Assembly (NCBI GenBank): GCA_964019135.1 | Contig: OZ025248.1 | Location: 10,485,574 to 10,549,573 of the forward strand | Source of the DNA: Arenicola marina | Taxonomy: Eukaryota; Annelida; Polychaeta; Arenicolidae | Reading direction: 5' to 3' | DNA length: 64,000 nt | In this document: piece by piece, positions 56,601 to 64,000 of the stretch | Layout: each line of letters opens with the position of its first letter | Numbering within the stretch: the first letter of the stretch is position 1 | Program-made: the position numbers and the translations under genes | The notes under the pieces: generated by a model | What the model saw: the letters and a program-made list of their open reading frames with translations, nothing else | What the model was told of the DNA's origin: nothing | The model's database searches: none

Positions 56601-59600
56601 AGCTGATGGTGATCGGAGCGGGGTGTTCTGTGGTCTGCCAACCCCGCCTCAGAAGGATCAGTCTTCTGGAACCTCACCACGGTAAGCTGATGGTGATCGG
56701 AGCGGGGTGTTCTGTGGTCTGCCAACCCCGCCTCAGAATGATCAGTCCTCTGGAACCTCACCACGGTAAGCTGATGGTGATCGGAGCGGGGTGTTCTGTG
56801 GTCTGCCAACCCCGCCTCAGAAGGATCAGTCCTCTGGAACCTCACCACGGTAAGCTGATGGTGATCGGAGCGGGGTGTTCTGTGGTCTGCCAACCCCGCC
56901 TCAGAAGGATCAGTCTTCTGGAACCTCACCACGGTAAGCTGATGGTGATCGGAGCGGGGTGTTCTGTGGTCTGCCAACCCCGCCTCAGAATGATCAGTCC
57001 TCTGGAACCTCACCACGGTAAGCTGATGGTGATCGGAGCGGGGTGTTCTGTGGTCTGCCAACCCCGCCTCAGAAGGATCAGTCCTCTGGAACCTCACCAC
57101 GGTAAGCTGATGGTGATCGGAGCGGGGTGTTCTGTGGTCTGCCAACCCCGCCTCAGAAGGATCAGTCCTCTGGAACCTCACCACGGTAAGCTGATGGTGA
57201 TCGGAGCGGGGTGTTCTGTGGTCTGCCAACCCCGCCTCAGAAGGATCAGTCCTCTGGAACCTCACCACGGTAAGCTGATGGTGATCGGAGCGGGGTGTTC
57301 TGTGGTCTGCCAACCCCGCCTCAGAAGGATTAGTCCTCTGGAACCTCACCACGGTAAGCTGATGGTGATCGGAGCGGGGTGTTCTGTGGTCTGCCAACCC
57401 CGCCTCAGAATGATCAGTCCTCTGGAACCTCACCACGGTAAGCTGATGGTGATCGGAGCGGGGTGTTCTGTGGTCTGCCAACCCCGCCTCAGAATGATCA
57501 GTCCTCTGGAACCGCACCACGGTAAGCTGATGGTGATCGGAGCGGGGTGTTCTGTGGTCTGCCAACCCCGCCTCAGAAGGATCAGTCCTCTGGAACCTCA
57601 CCACGGTAAGCTGATGGTGATCGGAGCGGGGTGTTCTGTGGTCTGCCAACCCCGCCTCAGAAGGATCAGTCCTCTGAAACCTCACCACGGTAAGCTGATG
57701 GTGATCGGAGCGGGGTGTTCTGTGGTCTGCCAACCCCGCCTCAGAAGGATCAGTCCTCTGAAACCTCACCACGGTAAGCTGATGGTGATCGGAGCGGGGT
57801 GTTCTGTGGTCTGCCAACCCCGCCTCAGAAGGATCAGTCCTCTGAAACCTCACCACGGTAAGCTGATGGTGATCGGAGCGGGGTGTTCTGTGGTCTGCCA
57901 ACCCCGCCTCAGAAGGATCAGTCCTCTGGAACCTCACCACAATATGTCGAGTGATCTGTTCCGACGCTGGCATCTGGGGCAAGTTCCATCAAAACCCACT
58001 TCATTTTATCGGGAGGTTCCTTGCGATGGCACGTGGTCATTCGATACACAATAATTGCCATGGATTTCTTCAAAACGAATTACGGGGTTACCCTGACCGG
58101 ACTTTTCTGCAGTCCCGATCCTTCCCATTGGCGCGAAATGATCTTCCCGAGTGTAAGTTGTGCTCTTCAACCCGAGTTTACCCCGTGTTTCGTATTTTTA
58201 CGGTGCAGTGAATGATTATTTGTATTTGACTGATTATGTATAGTTCATGTATCAGACTAGAGCTTTTAATAATTTCACGCCATTATGCGACTCAGGCCTT
58301 ATTATATTCTCACTTGTGTCTGATCGATGCAGGACAATATATCGTTATTATTTCAAATGATGATACCGAGCAATTTATATGAAGGGCGTGGATATGTTGT
58401 ATGATTCTCGGGGTCTTATATGGCGCCGTCTATTGCCCGTGATCCCATGGCCTATCATTTGAACCCATAATCTTACCTAAAACCTGGCGAAAGCATAAGT
58501 GCGAAGGACGCGCATACCCACGAGGGCTCGACTGACGGGTATCATGTGATTGATATCTGACTATCACGTAATTTGTGCTCGGCGGACCCATGATGTGCAG
58601 GGTTATGCACGGTATATACATGACCATGTCTTCTGTTCATCGCAGGTGTCCTTCACTTGTACCTCGCCGGCCCTGTCCGACAGGAAGCGATACCCCAGAT
58701 TCTTCAGAACTGTCATACCAGATTCGTCCAAAGTGCCACTAGTCTTTCACATCATGAATATGTATAACTGGACGAAGGTTGCTGTAATCAATCAGGCGTT
58801 TGAAATATTTTCAGCGGTAAGTTACGGATCATAAATATGTGATAACATTCAAGTAGACTGCAGATAGAGAGTGAGGCAGAGTGATGTAGCACTGTATTTA
58901 TAGTTTCATAATTACATTGTTGTTTTATAAACGTACTCTACTTATGCTTATAGATTAAAAATATTTATTTCCATCTACAACCTCAGCTTTGTATGTGATG
59001 TTTGTATTTGTAGAGTGCAGATAAATTTATGGACGTCATGTCCACATACAACAAGACTCTGGTCACGTCTGAGGTTTTCCAAAGTGATTCTCGTGTGCAG
59101 ATACAAAAACTCAAGGTCAGGTTGTGTGTGGACCTTTTGGACGATTTATTGCGAAGAACCTCGTAAATTCCATAAAATATATATATAGGGCAATTATATA
59201 TATATATAGGAGAATATCGTTTACAAATTTGGTATATCCATAAAATATATTTCGTTACCTAGAGAGATATTTAAAGTGATATATATGTAAGGTATTATGC
59301 GATATAGACCAAGCATGCCATTAAGCAGTGATATGTCCGTAAGACATATTGCGATACATATGCTATTTCAGAAAATGACGTTCACTCGATAGAATGAGTC
59401 ATATCATTGCATACTAGTGATACAACTATGTCTTATGGAGGCAATTAAGAATCACCTCATGGCATCGTAGTAGCAGTAGGAATAACACATTGGTGCATGG
59501 TATGTGCATCAAAGTTGTAGTCTTCTGACCGGCTTTTATCTCATTGAAGGCCAAGGACACTCGCATTATCTTAGCCGGGTTCTACAATGTTATTGGACCG

Positions 59601-62600
59601 GACGTTATGTGTAACGTAAGTGTACGAATGGACTACCGAAGCTAATATCGACAGTTTATGATATATGCACGTATGCGAAAGTGAACAATATCGTATTCTA
59701 TTGGGGGAAAACAATATATTTAAGGTTCAGAAACACTTATTATCGCCCATAACTGAGCTTATGGTGGGGGCAAACATTTAATTACATATGTACCTCCGTG
59801 TCAACCAATCAGACACAAGGTCGCGACGTCACTGTGGATGAGGGCGAACTTCCGCAAGCATGTAAAGACAAGCAAATAAATAGGCAGTGATTTTCTTGAT
59901 CATCGTCTGTTGAACGTGCACATGTGATGTCGTAAGCCACAAACGTTAGCTACCTATTAATAACTGCGTGAAAACATATGAACACTATTCTAACATTTGA
60001 TGTGCAATGAATACAGTTCGCGGTTAGTTATGCGTTATACATTTACATTGATACGTAACCTTGGAAGACCCCGATATCACTAAATGCATTCTTTTTTTCT
60101 CCCTTTCGGTAAACCTATGCATACAAAAGGCATACAAAGCCGGCCTGTACAAACCAAAGGTCGTCTGGTTGCTCCCAAATTGGTTCCCTTTGATGTGGTT
60201 TTTGGACCCAGCCACTCCTGTCTCTTGCTCTGAGGAGGAGCTCCTGCAAGTTATTGAAGGAACCATCTACCTGGGACAGAGCCTCGTCAACCCCTTCAAC
60301 GACACCAGTTTCTCCGGGCTGACGTTTAACGAAATGAAGGCTATATTCACCGCACGGACCGTCAACATGACGCATCATGGGACCGAGTTCTTCAGCTCTT
60401 CTTTCTTCGACTCCGGCTGGGTGGCGGCCATGGCTCTGCACAGGACGATGGAGAAACTTAATGGCAAGTTTTAATTACAAATACATATTAGCGACATGCG
60501 CAAGCAGATTTTAAAAATCGATCCATATATTTATTTGCGACCGAAATCGTAAATATCACATGCAATATATATGATCCTGTTTTTATTTGAAGTGATTGGA
60601 CTCTATATCGCTGTATTTCTTTGTTTGTAATATAACGTCTACAAAATCCATATTTTACCAGGGTCGTCCAAGACGTTGGCGGATTTTACGTATTCTGACA
60701 TGGAGATGGCCGACATGATCACAGAGAGTGTGAAGGAGACGGACTTTATGGGGGTCCAGGGCAAGATGAAGTTTGACGAGGAGGGAAACCCTTCAAGTAT
60801 CATGAGCATAGAGCAACAACAAGGTCGGTAGGATGTTGGTTACAATTCTAATAAATATGTTAATATCCCAGTCACCTTGAAACAACATGTAACATTTTAC
60901 GCAATTTTAATTTCTAACTTCTACATTCGAGCCTGCTAACATTATAAAATTGGACATGTGAAATCCGATAAATATCCATTCGACTAAAGTGGAATATGAA
61001 TCCATACTTTCTCAACTGCCTTTGTTGTCTTGCACTAGGGTTGGAACGACCGGTTGTTGGCTACTATAGGCCTGACCTTGGCAGCGTTATCTGGCAGAAT
61101 GGGGGACTCAAGTGGCCAGGTAACATTCTGGATTGTCTCACCTTAAGTGTTAACCACGCACCAAATGTGTCCGCAATAGCAAGATTATATATCATTTCGG
61201 ATCGTGGAAAGGACAAAGAAGTGCTAAAACATTAACTACAGCATTGAGGTTGTTACTCGGCCACCCAAGTAAAGCTTCCTGTGTTGCATGGGTTAAGATT
61301 ATGTGATGGAGGCCGCCCCAGCCAACCACTGGATCAACGATCAACCAACTTACAAACGGGCAATCGTATTCCAGTTCGTTATTTATTCGACAGGAGGTAA
61401 AGCACCACGTGACTCCAGCGTGGTGACCTATGAACGGTTGTATGTGTCCACCGCCATCTTGGCCGCCATGTTTACACTGACTGCTCTCGGCATCTTGGCG
61501 GCCGTCGGCTTTCTCGTCTTTAATGTGGGGTTCCGGAAGAGACGGTAATATTTATCGTTACTAATAGGTGTTTAACCCTGATATATGTTATCAGGGTTAA
61601 ACACTTATTTGATTGCTTCCGATCTCCTTGTGGTGGTGTACTCTTAAGTTGAGTATTTCATGGGGAGCGTATTTATTCGGAAACAAAAACGGTTAAAATA
61701 CTTTAATTTGCAAATAAATACAATTTGTCTTCTGCGTATGGAGGAAAGGTATTATATGATTCTACATTGTTTTCTATTTATCGACCTGTAAATTTCCCAA
61801 ACATGGTTGGACGCATGACATGGTCCAGACAATAATATAAATGGAACTGGTGTGAATTAATGTGCACAATGATACGACTGTCAGAATAGTTGTTATATGG
61901 GATACTTTGTACACTGATTTTTGTGTGATTCAGGGTCATCAAGATGTCAGCTCCAAACATCAACAACATCATCTTAGCTGGTTGTATCTTCGCCTATGCC
62001 ACTGTGTTGTTCGTGGATTCTAGCAAGTCCTGGCTTAGTGTCCAGTCCATTTGCATTGTAAGTATAATGTTTGGTAGCCCTACATATTACAGGCTACCGC
62101 TAATTACCAATATAAATATTAATAACTAATTACCAATATAAATATAAAAACTGAAACGTTTGGCGGCATAAATTGTCGCTATGTTAGCGTTCTTGTCTTT
62201 CGCTGTAAAGACTACTTTAAATACACATTCTTAGGTTCGCCTAGTGACCTTCATCTTGGGTTTCTCGCTGACATACGGAGGGCTCTTCTCCAAGACGTGG
62301 AGAGTCCACGTGATACTGACGTCATCAATGAAGACTGGACAACGAACGGTGGGTGACAAGCTCCCGCAGACACCACAGCAATGTGCCTACCAATCACCCT
62401 TGGTGATTGAACTGTAATATAATTATTTTAAATTTTACCATATATTGCTGACGATTTCATTATATTATAATTCCTAAACTGGCGCAATTATTTTGGATCA
62501 GGACAGGTTATATATATATCCGTCATAGATGTTGTGTCTATATCATAGTTTTAGCATATTTCCACGGTCACATCTTTTCATGATATGTGTGTGATACCAT

Positions 62601-64000
62601 GTCATAAACGTATTTGGCACTCTTCGACGGCAGGTTATCAAGGACAGTCGTCTGTTTGTTTACATCCTGGTCCTTGTGAGTGTCAATATGCTCATCCTAG
62701 TGATCTGGATGGCGGTAGATCCCTTCAAGGTCATCACCAAGGACTTACCAAGCAGGGTCAGTCATCAGGATCAAAAACACAAATATTGTACATGTAGATG
62801 GGTGTACGAATCATGATTATGCCTTACTGTGGATATTGTGGATTCTAACGGATTATTAACCTTGAAAAGTAAAATCTCCCAAACCCGCCTAAACAACCAT
62901 CGATTTTGAACGCTGGCGATCTGGCTCGATAAGGACAAACAAGCTATTACCACCGTGTGGGGACCTGTGACAATATGGATGCAAGGAGGGTGTCGCAATG
63001 GGGATGTCTTAAAGATACCTGGCAAGGAGTAAATGGGTCAGTGTTCAACGTGCAATTATTCAACGTAAACGTCATTACTTTCTGGTCCATATGATTAAGT
63101 GAATTTGTTGGCAATGAAATATATATCGCTGACTCGAAAGGGCACATATGCCGCAGTAGGCATTCCATACATCAGTTTTGGCGGTACGACCCCACCCCCA
63201 TACCCCACCCTCTTCCTTCTCGCCCCTACAACAATGTCTGAACCATTTTGTTTATCCATGTGCGGAATTTAGATTTCTAAGGACGACGACTACGTGGAGA
63301 TCGTGCCTCAGATTGACGTGTGCGAGTCTCGCTATCAGTTGTACTTCACGGGGGCGCTGTATGTGGTCCAGGGGCTGGTCTTAGCATTTGGGGCCTTCCT
63401 GGCATGGGAAACCAAGAAGGTAAGTGGCGAGTACTGGGTGGTCTGATGGCAAGAAGATAAGATTGATTCGCAAACGTATTCGTAAAAGGAGTTTGTGAAA
63501 ACTAATTTATGCGGGGTAGCGTATTTCTTGGTCCTCCCAACTCCGGAGGCGTCGCTCATTCACATGGGTTTACGGCAAATTTGTACTGATTTTTGGCCAA
63601 TCAGCGTCAGCTATCGAGCAAGGTAGACCCGTATATTTCACTCTGGTCTCATTTGTACCAATTATCGATTCTATTGTGATCCCATATGCTGATGGCAAAA
63701 GTATAGTTTCATAATATGAGACTCTGTGGATGAACAATCTATCTACTACTTGACAAATAAAACAGATAAAAGTGGAGGCGCTGAACGACTCCAAGTTGAT
63801 CAGCACTTGTATCTACAACATCATGCTGTTCAGCGTCCTTGGCGTTGCCATTGGTTACGTGATAGAGAACAACGTGGATGCGACGTACGGCTTCACTTCG
63901 GCCTTCATCATCGCGGGGACGACTCTGACCGCCTGGATCGTCTTCATACCGAAGGCACGGACTTCAACGGGCGTTCTGTCTTTTATAGTAACTAGACTTC
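35354..64000 (+). CDS. GABA-B-receptor-like class C GPCR (14 exons, C-terminus outside)
   Basis: Spliced model: 35354-35617, 43863-44000, 58646-58816, 59014-59115, 59550-59615, 60130-60463, 60662-60823, 61039-61119, 61394-61544, 61934-62057, 62235-62348, 62634-62756, 63273-63419, 63766-64000. Phases agree at every junction and give about 737 codons. Family members are plasma-membrane receptors with a Venus-flytrap ligand domain and a seven-helix domain signalling through Gi/o. Here there is a signal peptide (about residues 1-23), the flytrap (to about 440) with GCS, WNL and SPALSDRKRYPRFFRT motifs, and seven hydrophobic segments from about 455 on. No cysteine-rich domain is present, as expected of GABA-B types. 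SPALS resembles subunit 1, while the KMSAPNINN, TWRVH, AVDPF and ALNDSK motifs resemble subunit 2, so orthology is left open. Confidence 0.9.
35840..36193 (+). pseudogene. LINE C-terminal fragment in receptor intron 1
   Basis: The frame contains GWARLVREGMAHHDGLW and then CDDCGKLCRSQTGLFSRKHKY. This matches the zinc-finger-like tail (CxxCG-x-C-x-S-x-x-GL-x-x-H) common at the C-terminus of several animal LINE polymerases. Only this 3' end is present, as expected from 5' truncation. Confidence 0.55.
36194..37175. other. No gene seen (receptor intron 1)
   Basis: Intronic sequence. A run of G and GGGGGT repeats lies at about 36616-36650. Confidence 0.4.
37176..37385 (-). CDS. THAP zinc-finger domain exon
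   Basis: A 69-residue frame on the strand opposite the receptor. The C2CH pattern is complete: C-x4-C in YCSSIGCNNSS, Trp in LRQWLHKI, then PTKHSRVCSDHF giving the C and H, followed by FEKDL. THAP domains are DNA-binding modules of chromatin regulators and of P-element-type transposases. The frame stops at once after FEKDL, but GATCT|GTAGAT gives a plausible donor there. No transposase is recognised nearby, so it may be the first exon of a nested minus-strand gene or a captured fragment. Confidence 0.65.
   Translation of the reverse strand: MMYCSSIGCNNSSVKKDSKHRMPFYRYPLGDQQLLRQWLHKIARVSFKPTKHSRVCSDHFEKNGFEKDL
37386..38866. other. No complete gene; dispersed repeat and possible LINE debris
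   Basis: 37725-37850 is an inverted copy of 24955-25140. 38450-38830 has broken frames (WYKQGIHSMEDP, then a stretch ending FNSI) that resemble the C-terminal region of L1/Tx1-type polymerases, so it may be remains of a second LINE. No intact gene is seen. Confidence 0.4.
37725..37890 (-). repeat. Dispersed repeat, copy B (inverted)
   Basis: The reverse complement matches 24955-25140 (CAGCGTTAGAGGCCAGGCTG shared exactly). The adjoining 37900-37975 matches the opposite strand of 1806-1885, so pieces of one element family sit at three sites. Confidence 0.7.
38867..40882 (+). pseudogene. LINE ORF2-like reverse transcriptase, N-terminal part missing
   Basis: About 671 open codons with all the catalytic palm motifs (FEKAFD, ADDA) and the thumb/C-terminal region, but with no start, no endonuclease and no fingers. 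It lies in receptor intron 1 in the same orientation as the gene. The long open frame despite truncation suggests a fairly recent insertion. Confidence 0.8.
38867..41075 (+). mobile_element. 5'-truncated LINE with poly(A) tail
   Basis: Reverse-transcriptase motif A DFEKAFD is at about 38918, motif B RGIRQGCPIS near 39083, and motif C LADDATLF near 39220. A C-terminal CDVCMETDTIEHFMYYC cluster lies near 40530. The frame is open from 38867 (after an in-frame TGA) to 40882. The endonuclease and the first finger motifs are absent. A 3' untranslated region runs to a 13-base A-run at 41063-41075. The C-terminal cysteine cluster suggests the L1/Tx1 group. Target-site duplication not found. Confidence 0.85.
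41168..41315. mobile_element. hAT-type MITE, 148 bp
   Basis: Perfect 15-bp inverted ends CAGGGGCGGATCCAG, flanked by direct ATTCA (41163-41167 and 41316-41320). The CAGGGG start is typical of hAT elements; a 5-bp duplication is known for a subgroup, most make 8. The interior has C- and G-runs and no coding capacity. Confidence 0.8.
41321..42513. other. No gene seen (receptor intron 1)
   Basis: C-run and CCTCCC stretch at about 41439-41480; otherwise nothing that I can support. Confidence 0.4.
42514..43430 (-). pseudogene. Degraded non-LTR polymerase, C-terminal half
   Basis: Three broken frames in order on the minus strand. WASKWFVKFNASKTK and KHLGLTLNSRLSW match the post-palm region of CR1/jockey-type polymerases. 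IRPTLENGSVIWG and LESVQLRAGRLV with ELGWESLAKRRERAKL follow (43123-42845). LNVLYKYFLLSTVRLWNMLP is near the C-terminus. At least two frameshifts or stops separate them, so it is an old, dead copy. Confidence 0.8.
43655..43762. repeat. 18-bp tandem repeat just before exon 2
   Basis: Six imperfect copies of CATATTGAGGTCAGGTGT-type units, exactly 18 bp apart, ending 100 bp before the exon 2 acceptor. Variants alternate GAGGTCAG and ATGGTCC/CAG. Confidence 0.85.
43863..44000 (+). CDS. Receptor exon 2 (source of the 84-bp array)
   Basis: 46 codons after acceptor CTATCCAG|TGT, ending ACG|GTAAGC, phase 0. The peptide starts CATGPGIDALYRQLYN and continues with MVIGAGCS and SVLWNL, the flytrap segment that follows the first helix in GABA-B receptors; the GCS motif lies in the ligand-binding cleft of subunit 1. 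The last 81 nt of this exon plus its donor form unit 1 of the tandem array, so the coding exon is physically part of the satellite. Confidence 0.88.
43920..57940. repeat. 14-kb exon-donor satellite, 167 units of 84 bp
   Basis: The unit runs from AAGCTGATGG through the exon 2 end to CACGGT. Units start at 43920, 44003, 44087, 44171, and so on to 57860; 163 are 84 bp and four (numbers 1, 4, 98 and 143) are 83 bp. With the last unit short by 3 nt, the total is exactly 14,021 bp. The 83-bp units keep CCCGCCACAG as in the working exon; the 84-bp units have CCCCGCCTCAG. Common variants are AAGGATC/AATGATC and CCTCTGG/CTTCTGG. Almost every unit keeps the GTAAGC donor (one has GTGAGC near 45931); the last lacks it. 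Recurrent rare variants show 10-, 28- and 45-unit higher-order periods. Long frames on both strands follow from the 84-bp period and are not called genes. Confidence 0.97.
57941..58645. other. No gene seen (end of receptor intron 2)
   Basis: Single-copy intronic sequence between the array and exon 3. It starts AATATGTCGAG directly after CACCAC of the last unit, with no donor-derived sequence. Confidence 0.5.
58646..58816 (+). CDS. Receptor exon 3
   Basis: 57 codons, CATCGCAG|GTG to TCAGCG|GTAAGT, phase 0. Contains SPALSDRKRYPRFFRTV, the best-conserved flytrap signature of GABA-B receptors, then MYNWTKVAVI. It joins exon 2 in frame to restore the WNL-SPALS spacing, which confirms that exon 2 unit 1 is the functional copy. 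Confidence 0.9.
59014..59115 (+). CDS. Receptor exon 4
   Basis: 34 codons, TTTGTAG|AGT to AAG|GTCAGG, phase 0. Encodes the helix and strand before the hinge, with EVFQSDSRVQIQKLK matching the FSDPA-V-LK stretch of the family. Confidence 0.82.
59550..59615 (+). CDS. Receptor exon 5
   Basis: 22 codons, CATTGAAG|GCC to AAC|GTAAGT, phase 0. DTRIILAGFYN matches the DARIIVGLFYE motif of lobe 2. Confidence 0.85.
60130..60463 (+). CDS. Receptor exon 6 (GC donor)
   Basis: 334 nt, ACAAAAG|GCA to AATG|GCAAGT, ending in phase 1. Encodes lobe 2 with VVWLLPNWF, a conserved-type Trp-rich strand, and WVAAMALHRTMEKLN. The donor is GC rather than GT; the strong AATG|GCAAGT context and the phase match with exon 7 support a GC-AG intron. 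Confidence 0.85.
60662..60823 (+). CDS. Receptor exon 7
   Basis: 54 codons, TTACCAG|GGT to CAAG|GTCGGT, phase 1 in and out. LADFTYSDMEMADMI, then DFMGVQGKMKFDEEGN matches the F-GV-G-V-F-G block near the end of GABA-B flytraps. Confidence 0.85.
61039..61119 (+). CDS. Receptor exon 8
   Basis: 81 nt, CACTAG|GGT to CCAG|GTAACA, phase 1. ERPVVGYYRPDLGSVIW matches the last strands of the flytrap (KIGYYD-type). Confidence 0.82.
61394..61544 (+). CDS. Receptor exon 9 (TM1)
   Basis: 151 nt, CGACAG|GAG to AGACG|GTAATA, entering in phase 1 and leaving in phase 2. The acceptor at 61393 gives WPGGKAPRD, matching the GGSPP-type linker; one three bases later is also possible. The hydrophobic TAILAAMFTLTALGILAAVG is TM1, ending in a basic FRKRR loop. 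Confidence 0.85.
61934..62057 (+). CDS. Receptor exon 10 (TM2)
   Basis: 124 nt, ATTCAG|GGT to ATT|GTAAGT. VIKMSAPNINNIILAG is the conserved first intracellular loop and start of TM2. SICI at the end holds the cysteine expected to pair with the second extracellular loop. Confidence 0.88.
62235..62348 (+). CDS. Receptor exon 11 (TM3 and second intracellular loop)
   Basis: 38 codons, TTCTTAG|GTT to ACG|GTGGGT, phase 0. FILGFSLTYGGLFSKTWRVH is TM3 with the conserved K-TWRVH motif. Confidence 0.88.
62634..62756 (+). CDS. Receptor exon 12 (TM4)
   Basis: 41 codons, GACGGCAG|GTT to AGG|GTCAGT, phase 0. VIKDSRLFVYILVLVSVNML, then IWMAVDPFK, the conserved end of TM4. Confidence 0.88.
63273..63419 (+). 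CDS. Receptor exon 13 (second extracellular loop and TM5)
   Basis: 49 codons, GAATTTAG|ATT to AAG|GTAAGT, phase 0. IDVCESR supplies the loop cysteine. FTGALYVVQGLVLAFGAFLA, then WETKK, is TM5. Confidence 0.88.
63766..64000 (+). CDS. Receptor exon 14 (TM6 and TM7, cut by window end)
   Basis: The acceptor AAAACAG|ATA (63765/63766) keeps phase 0 and gives IKVEALNDSKLI, the conserved third-loop ALNDSK motif; the AG six bases later would break the frame. TM6 is CIYNIMLFSVLGVAIGYVI; TM7 is FIIAGTTLTAWIVFIPK. What follows (ARTSTG...) does not resemble the usual C-tail; a GTAACT near 63986 could be a donor. Confidence 0.82.
   Translation, partial: MKVEALNDSKLISTCIYNIMLFSVLGVAIGYVIENNVDATYGFTSAFIIAGTTLTAWIVFIPKARTSTGVLSFIVTRL

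Noticed and set aside
43920..57940. CRISPR-like array
   Set aside because: There are no unique spacers between repeats, the unit is 84 bp, and the context is an animal intron.
44194..58054. Plus-strand frames of 700-1,400 codons through the same array
   Set aside because: Same by-product of the repeat. They begin in the receptor frame but leave it at the extra C; the receptor itself splices out at 44000.
61303..61393. Coding extension upstream of receptor exon 9
   Set aside because: An open frame continues upstream, but phase and family alignment place the acceptor at 61393; the upstream part is intronic.

Overview
The window looks like animal genomic DNA, most likely from a cephalochordate (Branchiostoma-type amphioxus). 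Coding exons are short and bounded by GT-AG introns. Two intronless TTC22-like tetratricopeptide genes and a GABA-B-receptor-like class C GPCR are present. The rest is dominated by mobile elements and tandem repeats. The species call is inference; no search was run.

Layout. 1-1490 is a hierarchical 17/102/204-bp satellite. 2028-5060 holds a TTC22-like gene (minus strand) with a TATA box and a downstream poly(A) hexamer. The whole block is repeated 23.4 kb away at 25430-28370 with a second, slightly shorter paralogue. Between them lie a nested pair of foldback elements (8522-9493, with a 349-bp element inside one arm), an almost intact 8.7-kb Ty3/gypsy-like LTR retrotransposon (9925-18643, flanked by GCTG), two elements built of short palindromic words (19310-20195 and 23985-24565), and a decayed Harbinger-like fragment. 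30060-32215 is a 30/60-bp minisatellite. 42.5-43.4 kb and 35.8-36.2 kb carry LINE remnants, 38.9-41.1 kb a longer 5'-truncated LINE, 41168-41315 a hAT-type MITE, and 37176-37385 a THAP zinc-finger exon on the minus strand.

From 35354 to the right edge runs one plus-strand gene for a GABA-B-receptor-like protein. I could place 14 exons with consistent phase: signal peptide, bilobed extracellular domain, and seven membrane segments. About 737 codons lie inside the window and the C-terminus is beyond it.

The most striking object is in intron 2 of this receptor gene. The 3' part of exon 2 together with its own splice donor has been amplified into a 14,021-bp array. The arithmetic gives exactly 167 units of 84 bp, four of them 83 bp. 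Unit 1 is the functional exon end; nearly every other unit repeats the exon end and its GTAAGC donor. Rare marker variants recur at 10-, 28- and 45-unit spacings, so the array grew by multi-unit duplications. This is a satellite seeded by a protein-coding exon/intron boundary, with potential effects on splice-site choice and on stability of the coding exon.
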